DNA from: Paenibacillus sanguinis 2301083 = DSM 16941
GTDB lineage: Bacteria > Bacillota > Bacilli > Paenibacillales > Paenibacillaceae
DNA: 64,000 bases
Assembly (NCBI RefSeq): GCF_000374825.1
Contig: NZ_KB895381.1
Coordinates: 1-64,000 of the forward strand
Direction of reading: 5' to 3'
Shown here: positions 25,467 through 33,446 of the stretch, piece after piece
How the letters are laid out: the number at the start of each line of letters is the position of its first letter
How positions within the stretch are numbered: position 1 is the first letter of the stretch
Notes under the pieces: model-generated
Told to the model about the DNA's origin: nothing
The model's database searches: none
The model's input: only the letters and a program-made list of their open reading frames with translations
Made by a program: the position numbers and the translations under genes

Positions 25467-26128
25467 ACCAAGTCTCCCTCGCGTTCGCTAGTTCCATGCT
25501 GTACCACGACGCAGACATCCATACGGTGAAGCCTGACGCTATACCAACGGTCGCAAGCCCCACGATAGCTTGCAGCGCGCTGACTGTCCATCTCCTTGAA
25601 CCCGCGGCGACCGCCTTTTGGCTAGCCAGGAACAATACGATCCCGGTCACCATGCTGCCGATCCACATGATCTGGGTCAAAAAAACCCGGCGCATTCCCC
25701 GATGCATTATTCGCCCCAGGGGAATGCGCGACTTCCTCCTGAACGTTCACCGGTGACATTAAAGCTTTAGCCGTTTCAACCGGAATTTGCTCCGTTTGCT
25801 GCCCGATCTGCTCAAGCAGCAGTTGCAACAGTTTCTCGTTTATCATTTGCATCGCTTGCCTCATTCCCTGTCTTACGACCAACGAGGCTTGGTTGTTCAT
25901 CCCTTCGTTGGTGATGATCTTCACATCAGGATGAATCGGTGAGGGAGTTGCTAACGAGAGTAAACTGCTGCTCAGATCCGCCGGTCGGTCAAGGATAACG
26001 AGGGCCACCGGAAGCTCCTTTGGCCTCGATCCCAGCACCGATCCCATCATCGCTACCCCGAATATGGTCAACACGATCAGGACGAGTACTAATCCAAGCC
26101 ACAGCATTTTTTGTGTCAATATTTTCAT
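25467..26128 (-). pseudogene. YhgE/Pip-type membrane protein (ABC-2-like), frameshifted and 3-prime truncated
   Basis: Starts normally at ATG 26128 after GAGGGGAAGAG: an N-terminal helix (MLWLGLVLVLIVLTIFGVAM), then an extracytoplasmic region with VALVILDRPA and KIITNEGMNNQ. A one-base slip near 25690 moves the frame, after which FLTQIMWIGSMVTGIVLF and the next helices follow as far as WYSMELANARETW. The last helices expected in this family (about 380 residues) are missing, replaced by HipA copy B at 25466. Such proteins are often encoded beside TetR regulators; a TetR gene lies at 27192. Clearly inactive. Confidence 0.75.
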
Positions 26129-26220
26129 GATTCTCTTCCCCTCAAGTGCATTCGTGAAGCGAAAGACATCACCGAAATTAAAATTGGCGATGCCTTTCTT
26201 GCAATTCAACTACATAAACT

Positions 26221-27000
26221 TCAAAATCTACGGTTCGTATTTTTTCGTTTTTCTTCCGGAAGAATGGCCTCGATTACGTCCCAATGCTCGGCAATTTTTC
26301 CATCCTGTACGCGGAACAAATCGTAGAATGCGGTAGGTTGACCATTAAATTGACCTTCACTCATGGTAAGAACAAAATCGCCTTGACCGATGACTTGATG
26401 GACATGAGTATATTGAAACTCAACATTTCTCTCCTTCAGCGCCTGCAATGCAGCGTGAAGACCGGAAAGGCCACCAGCAATATGCGGACTATGCTGAATG
26501 TAGGTATCTCCATCAAAGTAAGAGGCAAGCAGGTCAGGGTTCTTCCCGAGCAAGATATTCTCAACATAGCTTTTGACCAATGCTTTATTAGCCTCCGTCT
26601 TATCGATATCTTTAATCGTAACCGGTCCGTCAATCATCGTATGATGGCTTGGTGTTTTCTCCACCATCTCTTGCAAATTGTCCCAATGTTCAACGATGAG
26701 TCCATTCTCAAAACGGAAGATATCAAAAGCGATTTTAGGGCCGTGAAAATAATATACCGAATGAAGAGCCACAACATTTCCGTCAACTAAAGCCCGCTTA
26801 ACGCTTACCTTTGTCCCCATTTTCTTTAAATGATCCAGTGCGCCAAGCATGGCTTCACGACCATCGAGTAAAGCCTGGTTATGCTGAATATATTGATCCG
26901 GATGAACGTAAGCCGTAATCGCTTCGGGATTGCCGCTCTCCAAACTTTCCAGTACGGCGACTGCCTTACGAACAAGCTCATTTTGTTGGTTGAATGTCAT
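26221..27000 (-). CDS. Tandem SnoaL-like (NTF2-fold) protein
   Basis: A 259-residue protein made of two similar SnoaL-like domains: about 10-125 (EAITAYVHPDQYIQHNQ, RFENGLIVEHWDNLQEM) and about 135-255 (NPDLLASYFDGDTYIQHSPH, RVQDGKIAEHWDVIEAI). SnoaL folds serve as small cyclases, isomerases or binding domains; the reaction here is unknown. ATG 27000 has AAGGAGG upstream. Divergent from a TetR gene, which probably regulates it. Confidence 0.85.
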   Translation of the reverse strand: MTFNQQNELVRKAVAVLESLESGNPEAITAYVHPDQYIQHNQALLDGREAMLGALDHLKKMGTKVSVKRALVDGNVVALHSVYYFHGPKIAFDIFRFENGLIVEHWDNLQEMVEKTPSHHTMIDGPVTIKDIDKTEANKALVKSYVENILLGKNPDLLASYFDGDTYIQHSPHIAGGLSGLHAALQALKERNVEFQYTHVHQVIGQGDFVLTMSEGQFNGQPTAFYDLFRVQDGKIAEHWDVIEAILPEEKRKNTNRRF

Positions 27001-27072
27001 TGAAGTATCCTCCTTGGATTTTTGGTCATTAGAAAAATAATGAACAATTTGTTGTTTATTTATCTGCTGCTT

Positions 27073-27101
27073 ATTATAATTGAGGTTAATAAAACGCTCA
27101 A
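27073..27101 (-). promoter_or_regulatory. Sigma-A promoter of the SnoaL gene
   Basis: On the minus strand TTGAGC (27101-27096), 17-nt spacer, TATAAT (27078-27073), a strong match. Confidence 0.6.
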
Positions 27102-27191
27102 TATTCAATGTTTTTAGTTATGCTAGATAACAGACACCTCATAAAACTTTGTCGCTTAACGACTTAAACAAATTTAGGGGGAACGAAAATA

Positions 27192-27803
27192 ATGACTAAG
27201 AAAACCGACCTAAGAATACGGCGTACGAAACAATCGATTCGAAAAGCGTTTTATGAGCTTATTCAGGAAAAAGGATATGAAGCGATAACGATTCAGGATA
27301 TTGCCGATCAGGCAATGATCAATCGAAACACTTTTTATCTTCACTACCAAAACAAGCCTGATTTATTGGACACATGTATGAATGAATTGTTAGGCGAATT
27401 GAAGGAGGCGGTCGTTCTTTGTCCGATCAGCATGAGTCCGTTCAGCCTTTCTTTACTCGAGACCGTCATGCAAACGGTACTGGAGCATATTTCGCTAAAT
27501 ATGACCTTTTACCGTTCCATGTTAATTGAAGAGAATCGAATCTATCCTTTTCAAGCGAAAATGGAGAAGATTATTAAGGATAAATTAATGGAGGGGTGGA
27601 AACCTGCTCAGGAAAACTCCGTATTAGCGATATCCAAGGAATTGCTGATTGAATACCTCGGATCGGCTTTCATGGGGATCGTAATTTGGTGGATTAAAAA
27701 AGATAAGCCCCTTCCTGCAGATGAAGTTTCGTCTCAGTTTAGCAGAATCGTTGCCTATGGGCACTTAAGAACTGCTGGCATCGCCGTCGAGGAAGAAAAT
27801 TAG
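27192..27803 (+). CDS. TetR/AcrR-family transcriptional regulator
   Basis: A 203-residue regulator: LRIRRTKQSIRKAFYELIQE, QDIADQAMINRNTFYLHYQNK helix-turn-helix, and a C-terminal domain of the type found in regulators beside YhgE/Pip genes. Divergently transcribed from the SnoaL gene; the (broken) YhgE gene lies beyond it. TTTAGGGGGAACG precedes ATG 27192. Confidence 0.88.
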   Translation: MTKKTDLRIRRTKQSIRKAFYELIQEKGYEAITIQDIADQAMINRNTFYLHYQNKPDLLDTCMNELLGELKEAVVLCPISMSPFSLSLLETVMQTVLEHISLNMTFYRSMLIEENRIYPFQAKMEKIIKDKLMEGWKPAQENSVLAISKELLIEYLGSAFMGIVIWWIKKDKPLPADEVSSQFSRIVAYGHLRTAGIAVEEEN

Positions 27804-27868
27804 CGATTGTCTGATGATTGACAAAAGTGGCTTTCACAGAACGGATATGTATAAAGGAGGGGAGGACG

Positions 27869-27937
27869 GTGACAAGCTTCGAGCCCGAATTATGGATTTA
27901 TCACCGCGGTGTTTCTTTAAATGCAGTGTTGAAGTAG
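27869..27937 (+). other. Possible short or truncated reading frame after the TetR gene
   Basis: A GTG-initiated 22-codon frame (VTSFEPELWIYHRGVSLNAVLK) follows AGGAGGGGAGGACG. It may be the head of a lost gene or a leader peptide. No family recognised. The remaining space to 27986 is empty. Confidence 0.25.
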
Positions 27938-27986
27938 GCTTAAAACTTGGTTTATGGGAGCATTAAAATTAGCATTAAAAATTAGA

Positions 27987-28021
27987 TTGACATATCGCAA
28001 AATGTAGATATAATACAAAAC
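27987..28021 (+). promoter_or_regulatory. Promoter of the ArsR gene giving a predicted leaderless transcript
   Basis: TTGACA (27987-27992), 16-nt spacer, TATAAT (28009-28014), then 7 bases to the ATG at 28022. The spacer begins with CATATCGCAAAATG, related to the site between the -35 and -10 of the MFS gene at 28375-28393, so it is probably the ArsR operator. Confidence 0.65.
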
Positions 28022-28324
28022 ATGGATCCAATTGAAGTGTTCAAGGCGTTGTCTAACGAGTCGAGGTTACAGATTTTACAGTGGCTTAAGGAGCCCGAAA
28101 AACATTTTGTGCCCCATGAAGGAGTGGATATGAGGGAAATCGGGGTGTGTGTCAGTCAAGTGACGGATAAGCTGAACATGACACAGTCGACAGCGTCGCA
28201 ATATTTGTCCATTCTGCAACGGGCCGGACTGATTCAAACCGAGCGAATCGGCAAATATACGTACTACAAACGTAACGAAGAGAAAATAAGCGAACTAGCT
28301 GATTTCTTAAATCAGAAACTCTAA
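28022..28324 (+). CDS. ArsR-family winged-helix regulator
   Basis: A 100-residue regulator: EVFKALSNESRLQILQWLKEPEKHF, DKLNMTQSTASQYLSILQRAGLI (recognition helix), and the RIGKYTYYKRNE wing. The ELCVCDL metal site of classical ArsR/SmtB is replaced by EIGVCVSQVTDKL with a single Cys, so metal sensing is doubtful. No ribosome site precedes the ATG; the -10 box ends 7 bases before it, implying leaderless translation. A terminator and an MFS exporter follow. Confidence 0.88.
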   Translation: MDPIEVFKALSNESRLQILQWLKEPEKHFVPHEGVDMREIGVCVSQVTDKLNMTQSTASQYLSILQRAGLIQTERIGKYTYYKRNEEKISELADFLNQKL

Positions 28325-28328
28325 TCTG

Positions 28329-28361
28329 AACTGAATACCTCAAATGTATTCAGTTTTTTTT
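28329..28361 (+). terminator. Terminator of the ArsR gene
   Basis: AACTGAATAC/GTATTCAGTT perfect stem with a 7-nt loop and eight T residues. Confidence 0.85.
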
Positions 28362-28373
28362 CGGCCCAATAGA

Positions 28374-28403
28374 TCGACATATTGCGATATATGAATTTAT
28401 AAA
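28374..28403 (+). promoter_or_regulatory. Promoter and ArsR-type operator of the MFS gene
   Basis: TCGACA (28374-28379) and TATAAA (28398-28403), 18 apart, with the dyad ATATTGCGATAT (28379-28390) between them. The GACATAT-YGC core is shared with the arsR promoter. Confidence 0.5.
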
Positions 28404-28450
28404 AAGGATCCTCATGTCGGTAACTATTCATACAACAAAAAGAAGGAGAA

Positions 28451-29644
28451 GTGAACGAATTGTCTAGCACGTGGAAAGTCTATTTATTGGCATTAGTTAC
28501 TTTTTTGGTAGGTACTTCCGAGTACGTTATTTCCGGCATCTTGGATAAGATCTCGGATACACTGGGGATTTCCGTTACTTCTGCGGGGCAGTTGGTCACG
28601 ATATTTTCCTTTGCGTATGCCATTGGCACCCCAATCCTGATGGCGTTAACTGCCAAGGTGGAAAGACAAAAACTGCTGGTTTGGGCGCTGGGTATCTTCG
28701 TTATCGGGAATGTTCTGTCTTTCGTTTTACCTGGTTATGCATCGTTTCTCGCTGCTCGCGTCATCATGGCTCTAGGCGCGGGAATGGTTGTCGTAACCGC
28801 ATTGGACATCGCCGCGAAAATTGCCGCCCCCGGCAAACAAGCCAGTGCGATTGCTACCGTGGTGATGGGTTTTACGGCCTCCTTGATTATCGGCGTTCCT
28901 CTTGGACGTATCGTTGCAGCACAACTCGGATGGAAATCGGTTTTTGGTATATTGGCACTAGCCGGTCTGGTGGTTATGTTCGTTCTGTACGCCATCATCC
29001 CTCGAGTTCAAGGGGATAAACCGATGCCGTTGTCCAAGCAACTTGCCTTTTTGAAAAACGGCAAAGTAGCGCTGGGGCTTGCGATTACCTTTTTCTGGCT
29101 CGGCGGATACTCGATCGCCTACACCTACATTTCACCGTATCTGCTTGATGTTGCCGGGCTGAACGAAGGGATATTGAGCGGAGTGCTGTTGGCTTTCGGA
29201 ATCGCCAGCCTGCTCGGATCCAAATTCGGCGGTTTCAGCGCGGATAAATGGGGGGTGTTCCCGACACTGTCAGGGGGATTGCTCTTGCACGTCATCGCGC
29301 TGCTTCTCCTCTCTCTATCCGTTGCCTATACGCACTCGTGGCAGCTGATTGTCATCCTCCTGATCTTGTGGTCGTTTGCGGCATGGTCCTCCGGTCCAAC
29401 GCAACAAGTCAATCTGGTTCGGATTGAACCGAATTATTCTGGAATCATGCTGAGCCTGAACCAATCCATGATGCAGTTGTCCATGGCTGCGGGGGCTGCA
29501 ATCGGCGGCGTCATGATCGAACGGGTATCTCTGCCATCAATTACATGGGTCGGGATGATGGGTGTCGCTATTGCGATCGTGGTGGCGTCGCTCTTGAAGG
29601 TGCGAATGAGTGCCGGCAGACAAGGTGCCGGAGAAATGAATTGA
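28451..29644 (+). CDS. MFS transporter, DHA1 drug-efflux type
   Basis: A 397-residue, 12-helix exporter: GTSEYVISGILDKISDTLGIS, loop 2-3 KVERQKLLVWAL, helix-5 motif ASLIIGVPLGRIVAAQLGW. GTG 28451 lies only 2 bases after AGGAG, so the TTG at 28460 (MSSTWK) may be the true start. It follows the ArsR gene and shares its operator motif, so it is the likely regulated pump. Confidence 0.88.
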   Translation: MNELSSTWKVYLLALVTFLVGTSEYVISGILDKISDTLGISVTSAGQLVTIFSFAYAIGTPILMALTAKVERQKLLVWALGIFVIGNVLSFVLPGYASFLAARVIMALGAGMVVVTALDIAAKIAAPGKQASAIATVVMGFTASLIIGVPLGRIVAAQLGWKSVFGILALAGLVVMFVLYAIIPRVQGDKPMPLSKQLAFLKNGKVALGLAITFFWLGGYSIAYTYISPYLLDVAGLNEGILSGVLLAFGIASLLGSKFGGFSADKWGVFPTLSGGLLLHVIALLLLSLSVAYTHSWQLIVILLILWSFAAWSSGPTQQVNLVRIEPNYSGIMLSLNQSMMQLSMAAGAAIGGVMIERVSLPSITWVGMMGVAIAIVVASLLKVRMSAGRQGAGEMN

Positions 29645-29669
29645 AGTTGCACCTCGTTGTAGATGATGC

Positions 29670-29817
29670 ATGACAACTAAACGACACGAGGAGACCCGAA
29701 TTATAGACCAAGGCCAGGTTGTTAAGCTCCTCGATATGATTCAGTCTGTCAACTGCGGCAAGCCATGTTCCTGTTTTCCTTGTTCTTCAATGGCTAAGCA
29801 CGGCATGACTACAATCA
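29670..29817 (+). other. Unrecognised Cys-rich fragment
   Basis: The frame ATG 29670 reads IIDQGQVVKLLDMIQSVN then a cluster of Cys (CGKPCSCFPCSSMAKHGM). It then runs into antisense GntR sequence. It may be a fragment of a metal-binding protein; no family assigned and no ribosome site. Confidence 0.25.
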
Positions 29818-29873
29818 TGCTTGATTTAGCACAGTTTAGTGTGAGCCTTTTCAATGTATAAACGAACAGCCAT
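29818..29873 (-). pseudogene. Orphan 3-prime end of a GntR gene (duplicate of 12776-12832)
   Basis: Almost identical over about 55 bases to the last codons and stop of the intact GntR gene (VRLYIEKAHTKLC-stop); one substitution, then divergence. It directly abuts the 5-prime flank of the intact HipA-like gene. Confidence 0.7.
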
Positions 29874-29880
29874 CTTAAAT

Positions 29881-29926
29881 GAAAAGCCTGCATGACGAAA
29901 TCTCTGCAGAGTTGATATAATAGAAT
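29881..29926 (+). promoter_or_regulatory. Shared flank and extended -10 promoter of the intact HipA-like gene
   Basis: AAAAGCCTGCATGACGAAATCTCT is the flank common to all three copies. The perfect palindrome CTCTGCAGAG precedes TTGATATAAT, an extended -10 (TG at 29913-29914, TATAAT at 29916-29921). The palindrome could be an autoregulatory operator. Confidence 0.5.
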
Positions 29927-29966
29927 TAGAATGAAATAAGACAATCAACAAATGGAGGAAATGATA

Positions 29967-31223
29967 GTGGCTGAATCCTGGAACAAATCCTACACACTCA
30001 TGCACAAAAATGAACCCGTGGCTGAGATTGAGTTGGATGAAGCAACAGTCTCCATTTCAGCGATTGGACAAGTCTTTGCAGCGCAGCATGTACCAGTGGG
30101 CATACCTGTTAAAAAAGGGAAAATAGATCGCGCGGCACTCAATGAATGGTGGAGGGGACGAGCGATTCCGGCCAGTCGTGACGGAATTCAAGAAGCGCTG
30201 CTTGAATTGAACCTGTCTGCGACACAAAAACTGTTAGATAAAAGCTACGGACTTAGTTTGTCCGATCAATATTGGATTCGTCCATCTGCATCACATTTGG
30301 AATGGAGTGCCATCAACTTCTTTCATAATCCTTTTTCGGAGGACGTAGGGAATGTATTGTTTGGGCAAGGTTCGTCTGATGTGATGAGTCTGATGTCGCC
30401 AGACAATACCTCTGATGGCTGGTTGAAAAAGAAATGGGCGATTATGGATGGCAAGCGCTGTCTGGTGAAAGGCGGAAGCGGCGCGACTAGGCAGGAGCCA
30501 TACAATGAGGTCATTGCCAGCAAGATCATGGAGCGATTAGGGATACCACATGTTCCTTACACGTTGATGGAGCAGGAAGATTACCCTTATAGCGTGTGTG
30601 AAAATTTCATTACTCCTCAGACAGAACTTATTACGGCTTGGTATGTGATGCAGACTAGGCAAAAGCCGAACCACGTTTCGGTGTATCAGCATTACGTGAA
30701 CTGCTGTGAAGCGCTAGGCATTACCGGCATTGTGGAGGCCCTTGACCAGATGATAGTGGTAGATTATCTGATTGCCAATGAAGATCGGCATCAGAACAAT
30801 TTTGGTGTGATTCGCCATGCAGAGACCTTGGAGTGGATGGGGCCAGCGCCGATTTACGATAGCGGTTCGTCACTCTGGTTTTCCAAGCCACTTGGTCTGA
30901 TTCGCACAGACGGTAAGCTGACTTGCAAACCATTCAAGCCGGATCACAACGAACAAATCAAACTGGTAACCTCCTTCGATTGGCTCGACTTGTCTCTACT
31001 TGACGGAATTGAAGATGAGGTGCGGACTATTTTTCGTGGTTCGCTCTTTGTAGATGAGGCTCGTTGTCATGCGATTTGTCAGGCTCTGCGTGGGCGCATT
31101 GAACGTTTACGGGAAATTATGCATAGTCGTGAACCGCAGGTGTGGGTGGACGATCACAACACCGATGTGCAAGAGAATATTGCGTACAGTGGTTTGCAGG
31201 AAGAAGACGAATGGGAAAGATAG
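29967..31223 (+). CDS. HipA-like serine/threonine kinase, intact copy
   Basis: A 418-residue protein whose C-terminal half has a HipA/PI3K-like kinase core: ATP-binding Lys168 in CLVKGGSGAT, Glu in NEVIASKIMERLG, catalytic loop DYLIANEDRHQNNFG (Asp273, Asn278) and metal-binding IYDSGSSLW (Asp298). The N-terminal 140 residues are unassigned. HipA kinases phosphorylate tRNA synthetases or other targets and cause growth arrest. No HipB-type antitoxin is adjacent, so toxin function is uncertain; it may be a stand-alone HipA-domain kinase of mobile elements. GTG 29967 is chosen (GGAGG 8 bases upstream); ATG 29952 overlaps that site. Two decayed copies lie at 13817 and 25303. Confidence 0.8.
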   Translation: MAESWNKSYTLMHKNEPVAEIELDEATVSISAIGQVFAAQHVPVGIPVKKGKIDRAALNEWWRGRAIPASRDGIQEALLELNLSATQKLLDKSYGLSLSDQYWIRPSASHLEWSAINFFHNPFSEDVGNVLFGQGSSDVMSLMSPDNTSDGWLKKKWAIMDGKRCLVKGGSGATRQEPYNEVIASKIMERLGIPHVPYTLMEQEDYPYSVCENFITPQTELITAWYVMQTRQKPNHVSVYQHYVNCCEALGITGIVEALDQMIVVDYLIANEDRHQNNFGVIRHAETLEWMGPAPIYDSGSSLWFSKPLGLIRTDGKLTCKPFKPDHNEQIKLVTSFDWLDLSLLDGIEDEVRTIFRGSLFVDEARCHAICQALRGRIERLREIMHSREPQVWVDDHNTDVQENIAYSGLQEEDEWER

Positions 31224-31248
31224 GATACACGGTGCAATGTAACTATAA

Positions 31249-31286
31249 CGTCTCTACGAAGATAAAATCGTAGAGGCGTTTTTTTT
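31249..31286 (+). terminator. Terminator of the HipA-like gene
   Basis: CGTCTCTACGA/TCGTAGAGGCG stem, then eight T residues. Confidence 0.85.
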
Positions 31287-31320
31287 AGCGGGTCTTGCTT
31301 TAGCTTTATTCAAAAGATAC

Positions 31321-32655
31321 TTACGTTAATAACGTCTCTTTTACCATGACCTTCTTGTACATGTAAAATCCCAATAAATCTGACAAAAACCATCCAACAA
31401 CAATAGCCCAACATATTCCAGAAAAGCCGAGAGTTGATGCAAATGAATAAGCTAGTAAAACTCTTGTGCCTTGTGATACAACAGTCATTAAAATGGATAT
31501 TTTTATGGAGCCGATTCCACGGAAAAATCCATAAAACATAACGATGAAGCCAAGCAGTACATAAAAGACACATACAATACGCAAATAGGATACACCAATA
31601 GCAATAACATCAAGAGATTCTCTTTTTACAAAGATAGCAATGAGATCGGGTGCAAAGACAAAAGCTAACGTGCTGATTACTGCTGACATCATAATGATAA
31701 TTTTAGTCGTTGCCCGGAAACCATCCCGGATTCTCTGTTTATGCCCGGCGCCTTCGTTTTGGGCAGTATACGTAGAAAATGCGTTGCTTAAATCCTGCAG
31801 GGGTCTGTTGGCAAACTCGTCTATTTTGGAAGCTGCTGCAAAAGCGGCCATAACGGTTGCACCAAATGTGTTTACAAGGCCCTGTATTAACATCATGCCT
31901 AAGCTGGAGGCTGACTGTTGCAAGGCCGTCAAAACAGAAAATTCGGCTACATCTTTTAGAATTTTTCCATTAAATACAATGTCTTTTTTCTCGAATTCCA
32001 AGAACTTCATTCGCTTTATGGTATATATTCCACAGCCGATAGCGGCAAGTCCTTGGGCAAGTAAGGTTGAAAACGCCACACCAAAGACGCCCATGTTCAA
32101 TACGATTACAAAAACCAAATTGAGTATTGTATCTAACACGCTTGAAGCAATCAAAAAGTATAACGGCGATTTGGAATCCCCTATGGAGCGAAGCAAAAAT
32201 GCACAGGCATTATACATTCCTACAAAGATTAGAGAGGCAAAAATGTATTGTAAATATTCGCTGGCATAAGCGGCCGTTTCTTGCGGCATCTGATAGAATC
32301 GGATGATTTGAGGTAAAAATGCTAATGTAGCTATAGTTAACACAGCACTAATAGCAAATATAAAAATGAAGGCTGTGGATATTGTCTTTTTAAGTTTATC
32401 GTAGTTCTTTGCCCCATAGAGTTGTGAAAAAAGAGCAGATGCTCCCATGGAAAGTCCCGTAAGAATCGATGTCATAAATACAATGACTGCACTTGCGGAG
32501 CCGACTGCCGCAAAAGCGTCTTTGCCCACAAACTGACCGACTACAATGGCATCTACAATGTTATACATTTGCTGAAACAGGTTTCCAATGAACATAGGAA
32601 TAAAAAATCGGGTAATGACCATCATAGGCTTTCCCTTGGTCATATCAAGTTGCAT
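31321..32655 (-). CDS. MATE-family efflux transporter
   Basis: A 444-residue, 12-helix MATE exporter (PMFIGNLFQQMYNIVDAIVVGQFVG, then GSASAVIVFMTSILTGLSMGASALF). ATG 32655 is preceded by AAGGAGG; the longer frame from 32673 starts over the ribosome site. It is the last gene of the siderophore-type ABC operon, 19 bases after the ATPase gene. A MATE pump in this position could export a siderophore or a toxic uptake product (inference). Confidence 0.88.
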   Translation of the reverse strand: MQLDMTKGKPMMVITRFFIPMFIGNLFQQMYNIVDAIVVGQFVGKDAFAAVGSASAVIVFMTSILTGLSMGASALFSQLYGAKNYDKLKKTISTAFIFIFAISAVLTIATLAFLPQIIRFYQMPQETAAYASEYLQYIFASLIFVGMYNACAFLLRSIGDSKSPLYFLIASSVLDTILNLVFVIVLNMGVFGVAFSTLLAQGLAAIGCGIYTIKRMKFLEFEKKDIVFNGKILKDVAEFSVLTALQQSASSLGMMLIQGLVNTFGATVMAAFAAASKIDEFANRPLQDLSNAFSTYTAQNEGAGHKQRIRDGFRATTKIIIMMSAVISTLAFVFAPDLIAIFVKRESLDVIAIGVSYLRIVCVFYVLLGFIVMFYGFFRGIGSIKISILMTVVSQGTRVLLAYSFASTLGFSGICWAIVVGWFLSDLLGFYMYKKVMVKETLLT

Positions 32656-32674
32656 TTCGCAATCCTCCTTCATG

Positions 32675-33445
32675 CTAGTTGTCTAAAGGCAGATATGCAA
32701 TTGCCAAATCTCCGGTGATTGGGTTCGTGTATATTTCGCAATCAATTTCATAAACCTGTCTTATCAGTTCTTTGGACAATACGTCCGTTGGACTTCCTGA
32801 AGCCACTATGCTTCCATCTTTTATTACATAGAGCATATCGCAGTAAGCAGCAGCCATAGGAAGATCATGGAGAGCAGCAAGCACACCAATGTTTAAAGAT
32901 TTTACAATCGATAAAATCTGAATCTGATATTTAATATCCAAGTGGTTTGTCGGCTCGTCCAAAACCAGAAATTTAGGCTCTTGGGCAATTGCACGTGCCA
33001 GTATTACCCTTTGTTTTTCCCCGCCAGATAAAGTCAAGTAGCTTCTATCCGCATATTCTGTCAAATCCACCCGCTTTAAAGCGTCTGCAACAATTTTGTA
33101 GTCCTGCGTATGATCAGCTTCCATAAGATGCTTGTGGGGAGTGCGTCCCATCATCACCATTTCCTGAACTGTAAAATCAAAGCTTAAGTCATTGAATTGT
33201 CCGACAACTCCCATATCCTTTGAAACAATACGGGCAGATGATCGGATTACGTCTTTATCCCCTAAAAAGACCGTTCCCTTTTGAGGCTTAATGACCTTAT
33301 ATATACTTTTCAGCAAAGTAGACTTTCCGCATCCATTCGGCCCTATAATTCCTACAAACTGTTTATTTTCGACGCGAATACTGATATCTTTTACAATGTC
33401 AGCACCTGTTAAGGATACCGATATGTGTTCCACATTTAAATTCAA
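32675..33445 (-). CDS. Iron-siderophore ABC transporter ATP-binding protein (FecE-like)
   Basis: A 256-residue ATPase: Walker A GPNGCGKST, Q loop, signature LSGGEKQRVILARAI, Walker B KFLVLDEPTNHLD, and switch His in LAALHDLPMA. The group serves FecCD-type importers of ferric siderophores, heme or cobalamin. Translation starts at TTG 33445 after GGAGGGAG. It lies one base after the permease stop. Confidence 0.92.
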   Translation of the reverse strand: MNLNVEHISVSLTGADIVKDISIRVENKQFVGIIGPNGCGKSTLLKSIYKVIKPQKGTVFLGDKDVIRSSARIVSKDMGVVGQFNDLSFDFTVQEMVMMGRTPHKHLMEADHTQDYKIVADALKRVDLTEYADRSYLTLSGGEKQRVILARAIAQEPKFLVLDEPTNHLDIKYQIQILSIVKSLNIGVLAALHDLPMAAAYCDMLYVIKDGSIVASGSPTDVLSKELIRQVYEIDCEIYTNPITGDLAIAYLPLDN

Positions 33446-33446
33446 A

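Noticed and set aside
25310..25756. Apparent 148-residue protein
   Set aside because: Chimera of the HipA fragment (to 25466) and antisense YhgE sequence; not a gene fusion with meaning.
29967..31223. Classical hipBA toxin-antitoxin module
   Set aside because: No small helix-turn-helix gene lies directly upstream or downstream of the kinase; calling it a TA pair would be unsupported.
13760..31290. A single intact prophage or ICE spanning the repeats
   Set aside because: Only fragments of conjugation and integrase genes are present; no packaging, relaxase or replication genes were found.
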